Both the position numbers and the translations under genes were made by a program. A stretch of 64,000 nt of DNA, taken from positions 13,619 to 77,618 of the forward strand of contig JAFADX010000005.1 in NCBI GenBank assembly GCA_023424475.1, in the 5' to 3' direction. Source of the DNA: Pseudomonadota bacterium (lineage in GTDB: Bacteria > Pseudomonadota > Alphaproteobacteria > Acetobacterales > Acetobacteraceae). Below the pieces are notes generated by a model. It had not been told where the DNA came from, ran no database searches, and was given only the letters and a program-made list of their open reading frames with translations. Positions 16,902-25,398 of this stretch are shown here, piece by piece (position 1 is the stretch's first letter; each line of letters starts with the position of its first letter).

Positions 16902-17800
16902 GCGCAGCCTTCGGCACCGGCCTCCCCGCGGTCACCCGCGGGGAGGATGCCTATCTTGCCGCCCGCCGGGCGAAGCGCCGGCAGGCGCTGCTCGGCGGCG
17001 CGATCCTGCTCGCCGGCCTGCTCGCCGCCGCCTGGGTCAGCGAGGCCTCGCCCGCGACCCTCTGGGCCGGCCTGCCGCGCATCGGCGAATACTTCCATCG
17101 AATCCTGCCCGATCTGCGCTGGCACGCCCTGTTCGCCGATTCCGAGACGGAAGGCTCGCTCGCCTTCTGGCTCTACCGCCTGCCCGAATGGTCCCGGCTG
17201 ATCTTCGAGACGGCGAACATGGCCGCGCTGGCGACGCTGATGGGCTCGGCGGCCGCGCTGCTGCTGGCCTTCCCCGCCGCGCGCAACATCGCGCCATCGC
17301 CGCTCGCCTACCACCTGGCACGCCGCGCGCTCGAGGCGATGCGCACCGTGCCGGAGATCGTCTACGCCCTGATCTTCGTCTGGGCCTTCGGCGTCGGGCC
17401 GCTTGCCGGCATCCTCGCCATCGCGCTGCATTCGGCCGGCGCCAACGGCAAGCTGTTCGCCGAGGTGATCGAGAATGCCGACCTCAAGGCCTGGGACGGC
17501 GTGCAGAGCGCCGGCGGATCCTGGCTGCACGGCTGCCGCTTCGCCGTGCTGCCGCAGGTCCTGCCGAACCTCATCTCCTACCTGCTGCTGCGCTTCGAGG
17601 TGAATATCCGCTCCGCCAGCGTCATCGGCTTCGTCGGCGCCGGCGGCATCGGCGAGGAACTCTACAAGGTGATCTCCTTCAACTACTATGAGGAGATCAG
17701 CGCCATCGTGCTGCTGATCATCCTGACCGTCTCCAGCGTCGACCTGGTCTCCGAACGCCTGCGCCATGCCGCGATCGGGCGCCTGGAGGCGGCGCGATGA
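16898..17800 (+). CDS. phnE: Phosphonate-type ABC transporter permease (PhnE family), first
   Basis: 300 residues; the GTG start overlaps the phnD stop. It has about six membrane segments, with the permease core from residue 100 and the EAA-like loop KAWDGVQSAGGSWLHGCRFA followed by VLPQVLPN. The C-terminal VGAGGIGEELYK is a PhnE hallmark. Two consecutive phnE genes indicate a heterodimeric pore. Confidence 0.92.
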   Translation: MSAAFGTGLPAVTRGEDAYLAARRAKRRQALLGGAILLAGLLAAAWVSEASPATLWAGLPRIGEYFHRILPDLRWHALFADSETEGSLAFWLYRLPEWSRLIFETANMAALATLMGSAAALLLAFPAARNIAPSPLAYHLARRALEAMRTVPEIVYALIFVWAFGVGPLAGILAIALHSAGANGKLFAEVIENADLKAWDGVQSAGGSWLHGCRFAVLPQVLPNLISYLLLRFEVNIRSASVIGFVGAGGIGEELYKVISFNYYEEISAIVLLIILTVSSVDLVSERLRHAAIGRLEAAR

Positions 17801-18633
17801 ACATGGCCCCGAACGTCGCGATGTGGCGGGAGCGCATGCCTGCCGCCTTCGGTGCGACGCCGGCGCGGCGCGCGATGCGCGTGCTGGGCTGGGCGCTGTT
17901 CCTGGCCTGGCTCGCGGGCGCGCTGTGGTGGTTCGGCTTCAGCCCGCAGCGGCTGTGGAACGGCCTTTCGGGCCTCGCGACCATCCTGCGGCTGATGGTC
18001 CCGCCCTCGCCCGGCGAACTCTGGGCGGATATCCTGAAGGGCATGGCCGAGAGCGTGGCGATGGCCTTCCTCGGCACCTTCTTCGCCGCGCTCGTCGCGG
18101 TGCCGATCGGCTTCCTCGGCGCCCGCAACATCGTCACCAGCATGCTGTTCCGCTTCTCGCTGAGGCGCGTGCTCGACGGCTTCCGCGGCGTGGACCAGCT
18201 CATCTGGGCGCTGGCCTATGTCCGCGCTGTGGGGCTCGGGCCGCTCGCCGGCGTGCTTGCCATCTTCACCGCCGACGTCGCCGTGCTGGCGAAGCTCTAT
18301 GCCGAGGCGATCGAGAATGCCGAGAGGAAGCAGGCCGAGGGCGTGGTTGCCGCGGGCGGCGGGCGCCTCGCCGCCATCCGCTTCGGCGTGCTGCCGCAGG
18401 TGGCCCCGGTCATGCTCGCCCAGGCGCTCTACTTCTTCGAGAGCAACACGCGCTCCGCCGCCATCCTCGGCGTCGTCGGCGCCGGCGGCATCGGGCTGCA
18501 GATCGCCGAGCGCATCCGCGTCCGCCACTGGGACGAAGTCGCCTTCATCATCATCCTGATGATCGTCACCGTGGCCATCATCGACACCGTCTCCGGCCGG
18601 ATCCGCCGCCGCCTCATCGGCACGCGCGGCTGA
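17797..18633 (+). CDS. phnE: Phosphonate-type ABC transporter permease (PhnE family), second
   Basis: 278 residues; the ATG overlaps the first permease by 4 nt. It resembles the first permease in the core (FLGARNIVTSMLFRFSLRR, EGVVAAGGGRLAAIRFGVLP, then VGAGGIGLQIAERIR). It completes the importer, and a hairpin follows directly after the stop. The gene pair probably arose by duplication. Confidence 0.92.
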   Translation: MNMAPNVAMWRERMPAAFGATPARRAMRVLGWALFLAWLAGALWWFGFSPQRLWNGLSGLATILRLMVPPSPGELWADILKGMAESVAMAFLGTFFAALVAVPIGFLGARNIVTSMLFRFSLRRVLDGFRGVDQLIWALAYVRAVGLGPLAGVLAIFTADVAVLAKLYAEAIENAERKQAEGVVAAGGGRLAAIRFGVLPQVAPVMLAQALYFFESNTRSAAILGVVGAGGIGLQIAERIRVRHWDEVAFIIILMIVTVAIIDTVSGRIRRRLIGTRG

Positions 18634-18640
18634 GCCCTGT

Positions 18641-18664
18641 TGCGGGGCGGGGCGCCGCCCCGCA
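18641..18664 (+). terminator. Hairpin after the second phnE gene
   Basis: A perfect 9-bp stem (tgcggggcg / cgccccgca) with a 6-nt loop, 8 nt after the stop. No T tract follows. It may attenuate rather than end transcription into the rhodanese gene. Confidence 0.5.
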
Positions 18665-18695
18665 TCCTCCCTTCTCCGGCAAGAGGGAGGCGACG

Positions 18696-19094
18696 ATGAG
18701 GAAGGGCTACAAGGCGCTGCTGGCCGAGGCCGAGGCCGTCATCGACACGGTCCCCGTGGAACAGGCGCTGAGCCTGCACGGCGATCCCGGCGTGGTCTTC
18801 GTCGACCTGCGCGACCCGCGCGAGATCCAGCGCGAAGGCCGCATCCCCGGATCCTTCTCCTGCCCGCGCGGGATGCTGGAATTCTGGATCGACCCGGAAA
18901 GCCCCTATGCCAAGCCGGTCTTCGCCGAGGACAAGCGCTTCCTGTTCTACTGCGCGAGCGGCTGGCGATCCGCCCTGGCGGCAAGGACGGCGCAGGAGAT
19001 GGGGCTGGAGAGGGTCGCCCATGTCGGGGGCGGGTTCACGGCCTGGAAGAAGGATGGCGGCGCGGTGGAACTGCCTGAGCCGAAGAAGGGGTGA
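18696..19094 (+). CDS. Rhodanese-like sulfurtransferase domain protein
   Basis: 132 residues, a single rhodanese domain. The active-site loop is CASGWRS (cysteine at about residue 86), preceded by the VVFVDLRDPREIQREGRIPG segment. Rhodaneses carry a persulfide and move sulfane sulfur to thiols or cyanide. The ATG at 18696 follows AGGGAGG. It lies 62 bp behind the phn transporter genes with a hairpin between; a functional link to the transporter is possible but unproven. Confidence 0.9.
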   Translation: MRKGYKALLAEAEAVIDTVPVEQALSLHGDPGVVFVDLRDPREIQREGRIPGSFSCPRGMLEFWIDPESPYAKPVFAEDKRFLFYCASGWRSALAARTAQEMGLERVAHVGGGFTAWKKDGGAVELPEPKKG

Positions 19095-19101
19095 GCGGGG
19101 A

Positions 19102-19129
19102 GGGGCGCCGCCGGCCCCATGGGCGCCCC
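19102..19129. terminator. Hairpin between convergent rhodanese and XRE genes
   Basis: A stem ggggcgcc / ggcgcccc with a 12-nt loop, starting 7 nt after the rhodanese stop. The site can serve both converging transcripts. Confidence 0.45.
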
Positions 19130-19228
19130 GGCGCCGAATGGGGCAATACTCCTGCCCGCCGCCCAAGGAACACGCAACATCGGCGCAGCAGGCCGGGCGG
19201 CCCGGCCCTGCCGGGTAGCGCGCGACGC

Positions 19229-19678
19229 TCAGTCGTCCCGGTCGCGCTGCGCCGCCTGGGACTGCGCGGCCAGGGCGCGGGCCATCTGGCTCAGCGCCTC
19301 CTGATGCTTGTCGTTGTCGATCATCGCGAAGTTGCGCGCGAGTTCGAGGAACATGCGCTGTCGCGGGGAGACCGGCTGCGCCTCCGACCCGTCCCCAAGT
19401 CCCTCGAAGAAATAGGAAATCGGCACGTCCAGCACCTGCGCGATCTCGAACAGCCGGCCGGCGGAGATCCGGTTCAGCCCGCGTTCGTATTTGTGCGCCT
19501 GCTGGTAGGTCACGCCGATCATGCGCGCCAGCTGCTGCTGCGACAGACCAAGCGTCGTTCGCCGCTCTCGGATCCGAGCGCCGACGTGATGATCGACGAC
19601 GCTCGCGCGCTGCGTGGCGCTCTCATCGTCGTGGGTCGGGTCGCCCGAGGGCGACTGGGAGGGGGATGGCAGTCTCAT
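19229..19678 (-). CDS. XRE family transcriptional regulator
   Basis: 149 residues. A helix-turn-helix of the Cro/CI type spans about residues 33-90 (ARIRERRTTLGLSQQQLARM, then YQQAHKYERGLNRIS). The C-terminal part is short and helical, with ARNFAMIDNDKHQEALSQMA. The same architecture is common in alphaproteobacteria as a small stand-alone regulator. It lies next to phaR and may be a global regulator rather than PHA-specific. AT-rich DNA just upstream (about 19700-19740) probably holds its promoter. Confidence 0.88.
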   Translation of the reverse strand: MRLPSPSQSPSGDPTHDDESATQRASVVDHHVGARIRERRTTLGLSQQQLARMIGVTYQQAHKYERGLNRISAGRLFEIAQVLDVPISYFFEGLGDGSEAQPVSPRQRMFLELARNFAMIDNDKHQEALSQMARALAAQSQAAQRDRDD

Positions 19679-19742
19679 GGCGGCGCCCTAAAGCCTACAC
19701 CGTGACGCTGTAACTTAATACTGGATTTTCTACTTATGCGAG

Positions 19743-19760
19743 CATCACGCGAACGTGATG
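19743..19760 (-). terminator. Hairpin downstream of phaR
   Basis: A perfect 7-bp stem (catcacg / cgtgatg) with a cgaa loop, 14 bp after the phaR stop on the minus strand. AT-rich sequence follows, without a clear T tract. Confidence 0.4.
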
Positions 19761-19774
19761 TGCGCCGATCAACC

Positions 19775-20389
19775 CTAGTCCTTCGGCCGGACCTCGCGCA
19801 ACTTCGCCAGTTCCCGCCTCAACGATTCGATCTCCTGACGCATCGCCTCGACCTCGGGGAGGGCCGCCGGCCCGCCTTCCTCCCGGCGGCCGAAGGGCGC
19901 GAACAGGCTCATGGCCCGTTCCATCATGGCCATGTTCTGCTTCCCGAGTTCCTCGAGGTTACCGAAATTCGACGGAAAGGGCATGAAGCCGCCCATGGTC
20001 TGTTCCATCGTGCGGCGCATCTGTTCCTGCTGCCGCGCGAAGGAGGACATGGCGAATTCGAGGTAGCGGGGCACCAGCCCCTGCAGGTTGTCGCCGTAGT
20101 AGCCGATGAGCTGGCGGAGGAAGGCGGTCGGCAGCAGGTTCTGCCCGCCCTTGCTCTCTTCCTCCACGATGATCTGCGTGAGCACCGAGCGCGTGATGTC
20201 GTCCCCGGTCTTTGCGTCGTAGACGACGAAATCCCGCCCGTCGCGGACCATCTTCGCAAGGTCATCGAGCGTGACGTAGGACGAGGCCTCGGTATTGTAG
20301 AGACGCCGGTTCGCGTACTTCTTCACGACCACGGGCGGCAAGGAGGCCTCGCCCGCCTGCGCGCCGGTGGTCGCCGTGCTGCCCGCCAT
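19775..20389 (-). CDS. phaR: Polyhydroxyalkanoate synthesis repressor PhaR
   Basis: 204 residues. PhaR binds DNA and PHA granules and represses phasin and PHA genes until polymer appears. The N-terminal PHB_acc_N domain is clear (VVVKKYANRRLYNTEASSYV, residues about 20-39), followed by PHB_acc repeats with QNLLPTAFLRQLIGYYGDNL. The C-terminus is a coiled coil (EVEAMRQEIESLRRELAKLR). The ATG at 20389 is preceded by GGAGAA. It is divergent from the PhaE/PhaC-like genes, 130 bp away. Confidence 0.95.
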   Translation of the reverse strand: MAGSTATTGAQAGEASLPPVVVKKYANRRLYNTEASSYVTLDDLAKMVRDGRDFVVYDAKTGDDITRSVLTQIIVEEESKGGQNLLPTAFLRQLIGYYGDNLQGLVPRYLEFAMSSFARQQEQMRRTMEQTMGGFMPFPSNFGNLEELGKQNMAMMERAMSLFAPFGRREEGGPAALPEVEAMRQEIESLRRELAKLREVRPKD

Positions 20390-20413
20390 GGGTTCTCCGT
20401 TCACTGAACCGTC

Positions 20414-20450
20414 TCTGCTTCTCAGCTTAGCACGCATCTTGCGTTGCAGC
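20414..20450. promoter_or_regulatory. TGC-rich segment in the phaR/PHA-synthase divergent promoter region
   Basis: The 130-bp divergent region contains several TGC/GCA elements (tctgcttctcagc and atcttgcgttgcagc). Known PhaR operators are TGC-rich inverted motifs, so this is a candidate autoregulatory site. No perfect inverted repeat is present; the call is weak. Confidence 0.25.
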
Positions 20451-20519
20451 GAAAGGCACAATCGGCACGTTCCGTCGCCGGCCCGCGCACGGTATGGTCC
20501 GCCGCGGCGAGGAGCCCCG

Positions 20520-20915
20520 ATGGAACGACCAGAGGATCTCGACAGCCTCGCGGAGGACTGGATCACGCTGTGGCAGAGCGAGATCGCCGGATTGGCGGCC
20601 GATCCCGAACTGGCCGAGCAATGGGCCGCCTGGGCAGCGCTCGGGGCGGCGTGGATGCGTGCGGCCACCGCCATGGCGCCGCCCTACCGGGGCGGCGGGC
20701 GTGACGTTCCCCCTGCGCCGCCGGGGCCCCCGCCCGCTTCCGCTCCATCTGGGCCTGGCGGGGATGCGGGCGCTCGCCGCGACGGCGAGCCTGCCGGGGA
20801 TGGCATGGCCCGGCGCCTGGCCGAGCTCGAACGCCGGCTGGCCGATCTCGAAGGCGGGCCAGGCGGAGCGGGACCGGATCCTGGCCGCCCTCGCCGGCGG
20901 CGGCCACGCAACTGA
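20520..20915 (+). CDS. Small PhaE-like protein paired with a PHA-synthase-like gene
   Basis: 131 residues. The first ~55 residues are helical and tryptophan-rich (DSLAEDWITLWQSEIAGLAA, then PELAEQWAAWAALGAAWM). A proline/glycine-rich linker follows (about residues 60-95), then a short coiled coil [16 protein letters not shown]. This helical head, linker and coiled-coil plan resembles the accessory subunit PhaE of class III PHA synthases, though it is much shorter than classical PhaE (about 360 residues). The last ~215 nt overlap the PhaC-like gene in another frame. The ATG at 20520 follows GAGGAG. Function is inferred from architecture and position. Confidence 0.6.
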   Translation: MERPEDLDSLAEDWITLWQSEIAGLAADPELAEQWAAWAALGAAWMRAATAMAPPYRGGGRDVPPAPPGPPPASAPSGPGGDAGARRDGEPAGDGMARRLAELERRLADLEGGPGGAGPDPGRPRRRRPRN

Positions 20916-21933
20916 GGCGCTGCGCGACGCCGTCCTGAAGCGCCTGCTTCGTGCCGACCGCGCGCTGATCGCCGGCATGGCGGCCTATCGCCGCCACCCT
21001 TTTGCGCGCGAGGCCGCCGATCCGCCCGCCATCTGGACCGAGGGCGGCTCCCGCCTGCTGGACTTCGGTGGCGAGGGTCCCACGGTCCTGTTCGTCCCCT
21101 CCCTGGTGAACCGGGCCTATGTGCTGGACCTGGTGCCGGACCGCTCGCTGATGCGCTGGCTGCCCGGGCAGGGCTTCCGCACTCTGCTGCTCGACTGGGG
21201 CTGGCCCGGGGAGGCCGAGCGGCTCTTCACCCTGACCGACTACGTCGCCGGCCGCCTCGAGCGCGCCCTGGCGGCCGCCCCGGGCCCGGTGGTGCTGGCG
21301 GGCTACTGCATGGGCGGCCTGCTCGCCCTGGCCGCGGCGCTGCGCCGCCCCGACCGCGTCCGCGCCCTCGCCCTGCTCGCGACGCCCTGGGACTTCCACG
21401 CCGGCCCCGACGGGCCGCGGCGGGCCCGCACCGCCGCGGCGCTGCTGCCGGGGCTGGAGACGCTGATGGACCCGACCGGCGCGCTGCCGGTCGATGCCAT
21501 CCAGTCGCTCTTCGCCATGCTCGACCCCTTCGGCGTCGGGCAGAAGTTCCGCGCCTTCGCGCGGCTCGACCCGGCCTCGGAGCGCGCCCGCCTCTTCGTC
21601 GCGCTCGAGGACTGGCTGAACGACGGCGTGCCGCTGCCCGCGCCGGTGGCGCGGCAGTGCCTGGCCGGCTGGTACGGCCGGAACGAGCCGGGGCGCCTCG
21701 CCTGGCGCATCGCCGGCCAGGTGATGGACCCCGCCGCCTGGGCCGGCCCGGGCTTCGTCGCCATCCCCGAACGCGACCGCATCGTGCCCCCGGCCTCGGC
21801 CGCGGCGGCGGCGGCGCGCCTGCCCTCGGCCGTGGTGCATGTAGCCGCGGGGGGCCATATCGGCATGGTGGCCGGAGCCGGTGCGGAATCGGCGCTCTGG
21901 CGCCCCTTCGCGACATGGCTCGGACGCTTGTAG
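20701..21933 (+). CDS. PHA synthase-like alpha/beta hydrolase (class III PhaC-like)
   Basis: About 410 residues from GTG 20701. The box GYCMGG (cysteine at about residue 203) has the PHA-synthase cysteine nucleophile instead of a lipase serine. [20 protein letters not shown] and [20 protein letters not shown] are PhaC-like, and the acid and histidine are likely in ERDRIVP and GGHIGMVAG. These features favour a polymerase, but a PHA thioesterase or depolymerase cannot be excluded. The start is uncertain: GTG 20701, ATG 20764 or ATG 20800. High G/C at third codon positions begins at about 20701 in this frame, supporting the long overlap with the upstream gene. The thiolase follows 58 nt later. 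Confidence 0.72.
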   Translation: MTFPLRRRGPRPLPLHLGLAGMRALAATASLPGMAWPGAWPSSNAGWPISKAGQAERDRILAALAGGGHATEALRDAVLKRLLRADRALIAGMAAYRRHPFAREAADPPAIWTEGGSRLLDFGGEGPTVLFVPSLVNRAYVLDLVPDRSLMRWLPGQGFRTLLLDWGWPGEAERLFTLTDYVAGRLERALAAAPGPVVLAGYCMGGLLALAAALRRPDRVRALALLATPWDFHAGPDGPRRARTAAALLPGLETLMDPTGALPVDAIQSLFAMLDPFGVGQKFRAFARLDPASERARLFVALEDWLNDGVPLPAPVARQCLAGWYGRNEPGRLAWRIAGQVMDPAAWAGPGFVAIPERDRIVPPASAAAAAARLPSAVVHVAAGGHIGMVAGAGAESALWRPFATWLGRL

Positions 21934-21991
21934 CCACCCCCCGCCCGGGCGCATGCTGCGCCGCAATGCCTTTCAGGGAGAATACCCGGTC

Positions 21992-23164
21992 ATGACCGAA
22001 ATCGTCATCGCCTCCGCCGCCCGCACGCCGGTCGGCTCCTTCAACGGGGCCTTCGCTTCCGTCCCGGCGCATGTGCTCGGCACCGCCGCGATCAAGGCCG
22101 CGATGGAGCGGGCGAAGGTTGGGGGCGCGGAGGTGGACGAGGTCATCATGGGCCAGATCCTGACCGCCGCCTCGGGCCAGAACCCGGCCCGCCAGGCCTC
22201 CGTGAATGCCGGCATCCCGGTCGAGCACACCGCCTTCGGCATCAACCAGCTCTGCGGCTCCGGCCTGCGCGCGGTCGCCCTCGCGGCCCAGCAGATCGCC
22301 TCGGGCGACGCGACGATCATGGTCGCGGGCGGGCAGGAGAGCATGACCCAGGCGCCGCACGCCCAGCAGCTTCGCGCCGGGCAGAAGATGGGCGACCTCG
22401 CGCTGATCGACACCATGCTGCGCGACGGGCTGATGGATGCCTTCCACGGCTACCACATGGGCAACACGGCCGAGAATGTTGCCCAGAAGTTCCAGATCAC
22501 CCGCGCCGAACAGGACGAGTTCGCCTTCAACTCCCAGCGCAAGGCGGGCGAGGCGATGAAGGCCGGCCGCTTCAAGGACGAGATCGTCCCGGTCACCGTG
22601 AAGGGCCGCAAGGGCGATGTCGTCGTCAGCGACGACGAATACCCGAAGCCCGAGACCACGATGGAAGTGCTCGCCAGGCTGCGCGCCGCCTTTTCGAAGG
22701 ACGGCACGGTCACGGCCGGCAATGCCTCGGGCATCAACGACGGCGCCGCCGCGGTGGTGGTGATGACGGCGGCCGAGGCCGCGAAGCGCGGCATTACGCC
22801 GATGGCGCGCATCGTGTCCTGGGCGACCGCCGGCGTCGATCCCTCGATCATGGGCACGGGGCCGATCCCGGCCTCGCGCAAGGCGCTGAAGAAGGCCGGC
22901 TGGTCGGTCGACGACCTCGACCTGATCGAGGCGAACGAGGCCTTCGCCGCCCAGGCGCTGGCGGTGAACAAGGACCTCGGCTGGGATACCTCGAAGGTCA
23001 ACGTGAACGGCGGGGCGATCGCCCTCGGCCACCCGATCGGCGCCTCGGGCGCGCGGGTCCTGACCACGCTGCTGTTCGAGATGCAGAAGCGTGACGCGAA
23101 GAAGGGCCTCGCGACGCTGTGCATCGGGGGCGGCATGGGCGTCGCCATGTGCCTCGAGCGGTGA
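21992..23164 (+). CDS. phaA: Acetyl-CoA C-acetyltransferase (beta-ketothiolase PhaA)
   Basis: 390 residues, the thiolase length. It condenses two acetyl-CoA to acetoacetyl-CoA, the first step of PHB synthesis, or runs in reverse. The acyl-carrying cysteine is in [11 protein letters not shown] (about residue 88), the histidine in [10 protein letters not shown] and the second cysteine in [10 protein letters not shown] (about residue 380). The ATG at 21992 follows AGGGAGAA. It follows the PhaC-like gene, which supports a PHA role; no acetoacetyl-CoA reductase (PhaB) is nearby. Confidence 0.95.
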   Translation: MTEIVIASAARTPVGSFNGAFASVPAHVLGTAAIKAAMERAKVGGAEVDEVIMGQILTAASGQNPARQASVNAGIPVEHTAFGINQLCGSGLRAVALAAQQIASGDATIMVAGGQESMTQAPHAQQLRAGQKMGDLALIDTMLRDGLMDAFHGYHMGNTAENVAQKFQITRAEQDEFAFNSQRKAGEAMKAGRFKDEIVPVTVKGRKGDVVVSDDEYPKPETTMEVLARLRAAFSKDGTVTAGNASGINDGAAAVVVMTAAEAAKRGITPMARIVSWATAGVDPSIMGTGPIPASRKALKKAGWSVDDLDLIEANEAFAAQALAVNKDLGWDTSKVNVNGGAIALGHPIGASGARVLTTLLFEMQKRDAKKGLATLCIGGGMGVAMCLER

Positions 23165-23173
23165 AGGACGGAC

Positions 23174-23197
23174 CGGAAGGGGCACTGGCCCCTTCCG
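23174..23197. terminator. Terminator hairpin after phaA
   Basis: A perfect 10-bp stem (cggaaggggc / gccccttccg) with a 4-nt loop, 9 nt after the stop of phaA, between convergent genes. No T tract. Confidence 0.55.
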
Positions 23198-23224
23198 CCG
23201 GGGCGGCGCCCGGCGCGGCCGCGG

Positions 23225-24109
23225 TCACGCCAACAGGCTGACGATGCTTTCGTGCGGCACGACACCCGGCGGGGTGCGGGAGATGTGCAGGGCGCGATAG
23301 CCGGCGGCGGCCGCGAGCCGCTCCCAGTCACCGTCGTCCAGCACGCGCAGGAAGAAGGGCGGGCTCTGCCAGGGTTCTTCGTCCGGCAGGACCACCCAGG
23401 ACAGGCAGACCAGGCCCCGGCGCGCCGCCGCCGGCACCTCCCGCACCAGGAAGAGCGCTCCGTCGCCGAGCGGAACCTTCATATGCTGGACCCAGCGCCC
23501 CTCGGCGACCGCGCGGGTGTCGAGGTCGGCATGCAGCAGCGCCAGCCCGCCCGGGCGCAGCACGCGGCGGAACTCGGCCAGGGCCGCGATCTCCTCCGCT
23601 TCCTCGTCGAAGTAGCCGAAGGAGTTCCAGAGGTTCAGCAGGAGGTCGAAGGCGCCCCCGGCGACCGGCAGGCGCCGCATGTCCGCGGCCGCGCGGGGCG
23701 TGGGGCCGGCGCGGCGGAGAAGGCTTTCCTGCAGGTCCATGCCGACGACGGCATGGCCCCGTTCGGCCAGCGCCCGCGCATGCCGCCCGCTGCCGCAGGG
23801 GAGATCGAGGATGCGCAGCGGCCCCTCGCCGAAATGCGCGCCGGCGATGCGCAGCACGGCATCCACCTCGCGCTGCGTGCGCCCCGCCTCGCCGGTGCCG
23901 TCCTGGCCCGGGAAGCGGGCCGCGATCGCCTCATAGGCCGGCCCGAAATAGCCGCGGCCACGCTCGCCCCACCATTCCGGCCCGGGCTCCGCCACGGCGA
24001 TGAATTCGGCATCCGCGCAGGTCCAGAGATGCCGTGCTGCCTCGACCGCCACCTGGCGGAAGGGCTCCCGGATCGCCCCCCGCAGCACCCTGTGATCGCC
24101 AGCCATCAT
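23225..24109 (-). CDS. Class I SAM-dependent methyltransferase
   Basis: 294 residues. Motif I is ILDLPCGSGRHARAL (about residue 100), followed by VVGMDLQESLL and the post-motif FDLLLNLWNSFGYFDEE. The N-terminal ~60 residues (WWGERGRGYFGPAYEAI) are typical of small-molecule methyltransferases. Two adjacent ATG codons (24109 and 24106) are possible starts. It is convergent with phaA and follows the amidase after a hairpin, so it is probably monocistronic. The substrate is unknown. Confidence 0.85.
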   Translation of the reverse strand: MMAGDHRVLRGAIREPFRQVAVEAARHLWTCADAEFIAVAEPGPEWWGERGRGYFGPAYEAIAARFPGQDGTGEAGRTQREVDAVLRIAGAHFGEGPLRILDLPCGSGRHARALAERGHAVVGMDLQESLLRRAGPTPRAAADMRRLPVAGGAFDLLLNLWNSFGYFDEEAEEIAALAEFRRVLRPGGLALLHADLDTRAVAEGRWVQHMKVPLGDGALFLVREVPAAARRGLVCLSWVVLPDEEPWQSPPFFLRVLDDGDWERLAAAAGYRALHISRTPPGVVPHESIVSLLA

Positions 24110-24163
24110 CCGGATCCCCGGTATCGGTTCCCAAAGGCCCTCCAGCCTTCGGCGGGGTAGGTC

Positions 24164-24186
24164 CGGGAGGGGCGGTGCCCCTCCCG
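24164..24186 (-). terminator. Terminator hairpin after the acetamidase gene
   Basis: A perfect 10-bp stem (cgggaggggc / gcccctcccg) with a 3-nt loop, 8 nt beyond the stop of the minus-strand amidase gene. Confidence 0.55.
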
Positions 24187-24194
24187 TCCGGGCT

Positions 24195-25166
24195 TCAGAA
24201 CAGCAGCCCCTTCCTCAGCATCCCGTGCACCCCCTTCTCCCCGTTCACCGTCTGGGTGACGCGGAAATCCACCGCCAGCGAGCAGAACTGGTACGCATCG
24301 GCGTCGGACAGGTTCGTGCGCGAGCAAATGAAGGCGATCATCTCGCGCAGCGCCTGCTTCATGGCGAGGTCGAGATCCTCGTTCATGCCCATGGTGATGA
24401 AGTGGGTCTTCGTCTCGGCGCGCGGGAAGCGCAGTGCCGGGTCGCGGGGACCGCCGCCCTTGACGACCGAGAGGCGGAAATGGCCGGTCAGGCAGATCTC
24501 GAGCGCATTGATGCAGACCTCGCCATCGCCCTGCACGCCATGCCCGTCGCCCGCCGAGAAGAGCGCCCCCTCGTTGAAGACCGGCAGGTAGAGGGTGGTC
24601 CCCTCGGTCAGTTCCTTGTTGTCGAGGTTGCCGCCGATCGCGCGCGGCTCCTTGGTGTTGAGCATTCCCCAGTCGCGCGGCGGGGCGACGCCCATCACCC
24701 CGAAGAAGGGCGCGAGGGCGAGTTCGAGCCCATCCTCCGACGGCCCGAAGGGCAGCCGGCAGGACTTCTTCGCGCGGTCCACCGGGATGTGGAGGGTGCG
24801 GCGGTAGGGAAAGTCCTCCGGCAGCGTGCCGAACAGCGGGCGGAAGCCGCAGAAGCCCCAGTCGGCGCCGAGGTCGATCCTCTCGATGTCGATGCGCAGG
24901 GCGTCGCCGGGCTCCGCGCCCTTCACCTCCACCGGCCCGGTGATGATGTGGGCGCCGAGGCGCGGCAGCTTCTGGTGGATCTCCCGCAGCATGGGCGGGA
25001 CCGCCATCATCTTCTCCTGCGGCGGCATCACCTCCGGCCCGCCGGAGAGGCATTCGAGGATCACGACCTCTCCGGACTCGACCGAGGCCACCGGCGGGAA
25101 GGAGGCGTCGAAGGCGCCCCAGCGGCAATTGTTCAGCGAGGCGGCGACGCGGGTCGGTTCGGCCAT
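24195..25166 (-). CDS. Acetamidase/formamidase family protein
   Basis: 323 residues, normal for the FmdA_AmdA family, which hydrolyses short aliphatic amides to ammonia and an acid. Motifs include FDASFPPVASVESGEVV, a GPVEVKGAEPGDALRIDI segment (about residue 80), and the characteristic SAGDGHGVQGDGEVC (about residue 215). The ATG at 25166 gives MAEPTRVAASLNNC. It is a single-gene unit bounded by a hairpin downstream and a module B repeat upstream. It may supply nitrogen; the substrate is inferred from family. Confidence 0.88.
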   Translation of the reverse strand: MAEPTRVAASLNNCRWGAFDASFPPVASVESGEVVILECLSGGPEVMPPQEKMMAVPPMLREIHQKLPRLGAHIITGPVEVKGAEPGDALRIDIERIDLGADWGFCGFRPLFGTLPEDFPYRRTLHIPVDRAKKSCRLPFGPSEDGLELALAPFFGVMGVAPPRDWGMLNTKEPRAIGGNLDNKELTEGTTLYLPVFNEGALFSAGDGHGVQGDGEVCINALEICLTGHFRLSVVKGGGPRDPALRFPRAETKTHFITMGMNEDLDLAMKQALREMIAFICSRTNLSDADAYQFCSLAVDFRVTQTVNGEKGVHGMLRKGLLF

Positions 25167-25270
25167 GCGAGGGTCCTTGCAGGTCTGGAGCAGCGCCCGG
25201 TCGGGCCCGATGCTCGCGGAAACGCGGCTCCGCAAACCTTGTCGCGAGCCGCGGCGAAGGGCAACGGGCC

Positions 25271-25398
25271 TAGAGCATGTTCCGATCTGTCGGAACCGGC
25301 ACCGGCCCGCACCCCCACCGGCCACCCGACGACAGTATCCCGGATAGGTGGCCAGGTGGGGGTGCGGGCCGGTGCCGTCTGATCGAAAAGATCTCTAG
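25271..25398. repeat. Dispersed palindromic repeat, module B
   Basis: It begins tagagcatgttccgatctg and ends gatcgaaaagatctctag. The inverted arms at about 25298-25328 and 25347-25376 pair over nearly 30 bp, with a one-base deletion and small mismatches relative to the copies at 41 and 49 kb. The terminal CTAG supplies the TAG stop codon of the magnesium transporter gene (25395-25397). Confidence 0.92.

Noticed and set aside
15080..18633. C-P lyase phosphonate degradation operon
   Set aside because: Only the transporter genes are present; no phnG-M, phnX or phnW-like genes adjoin.
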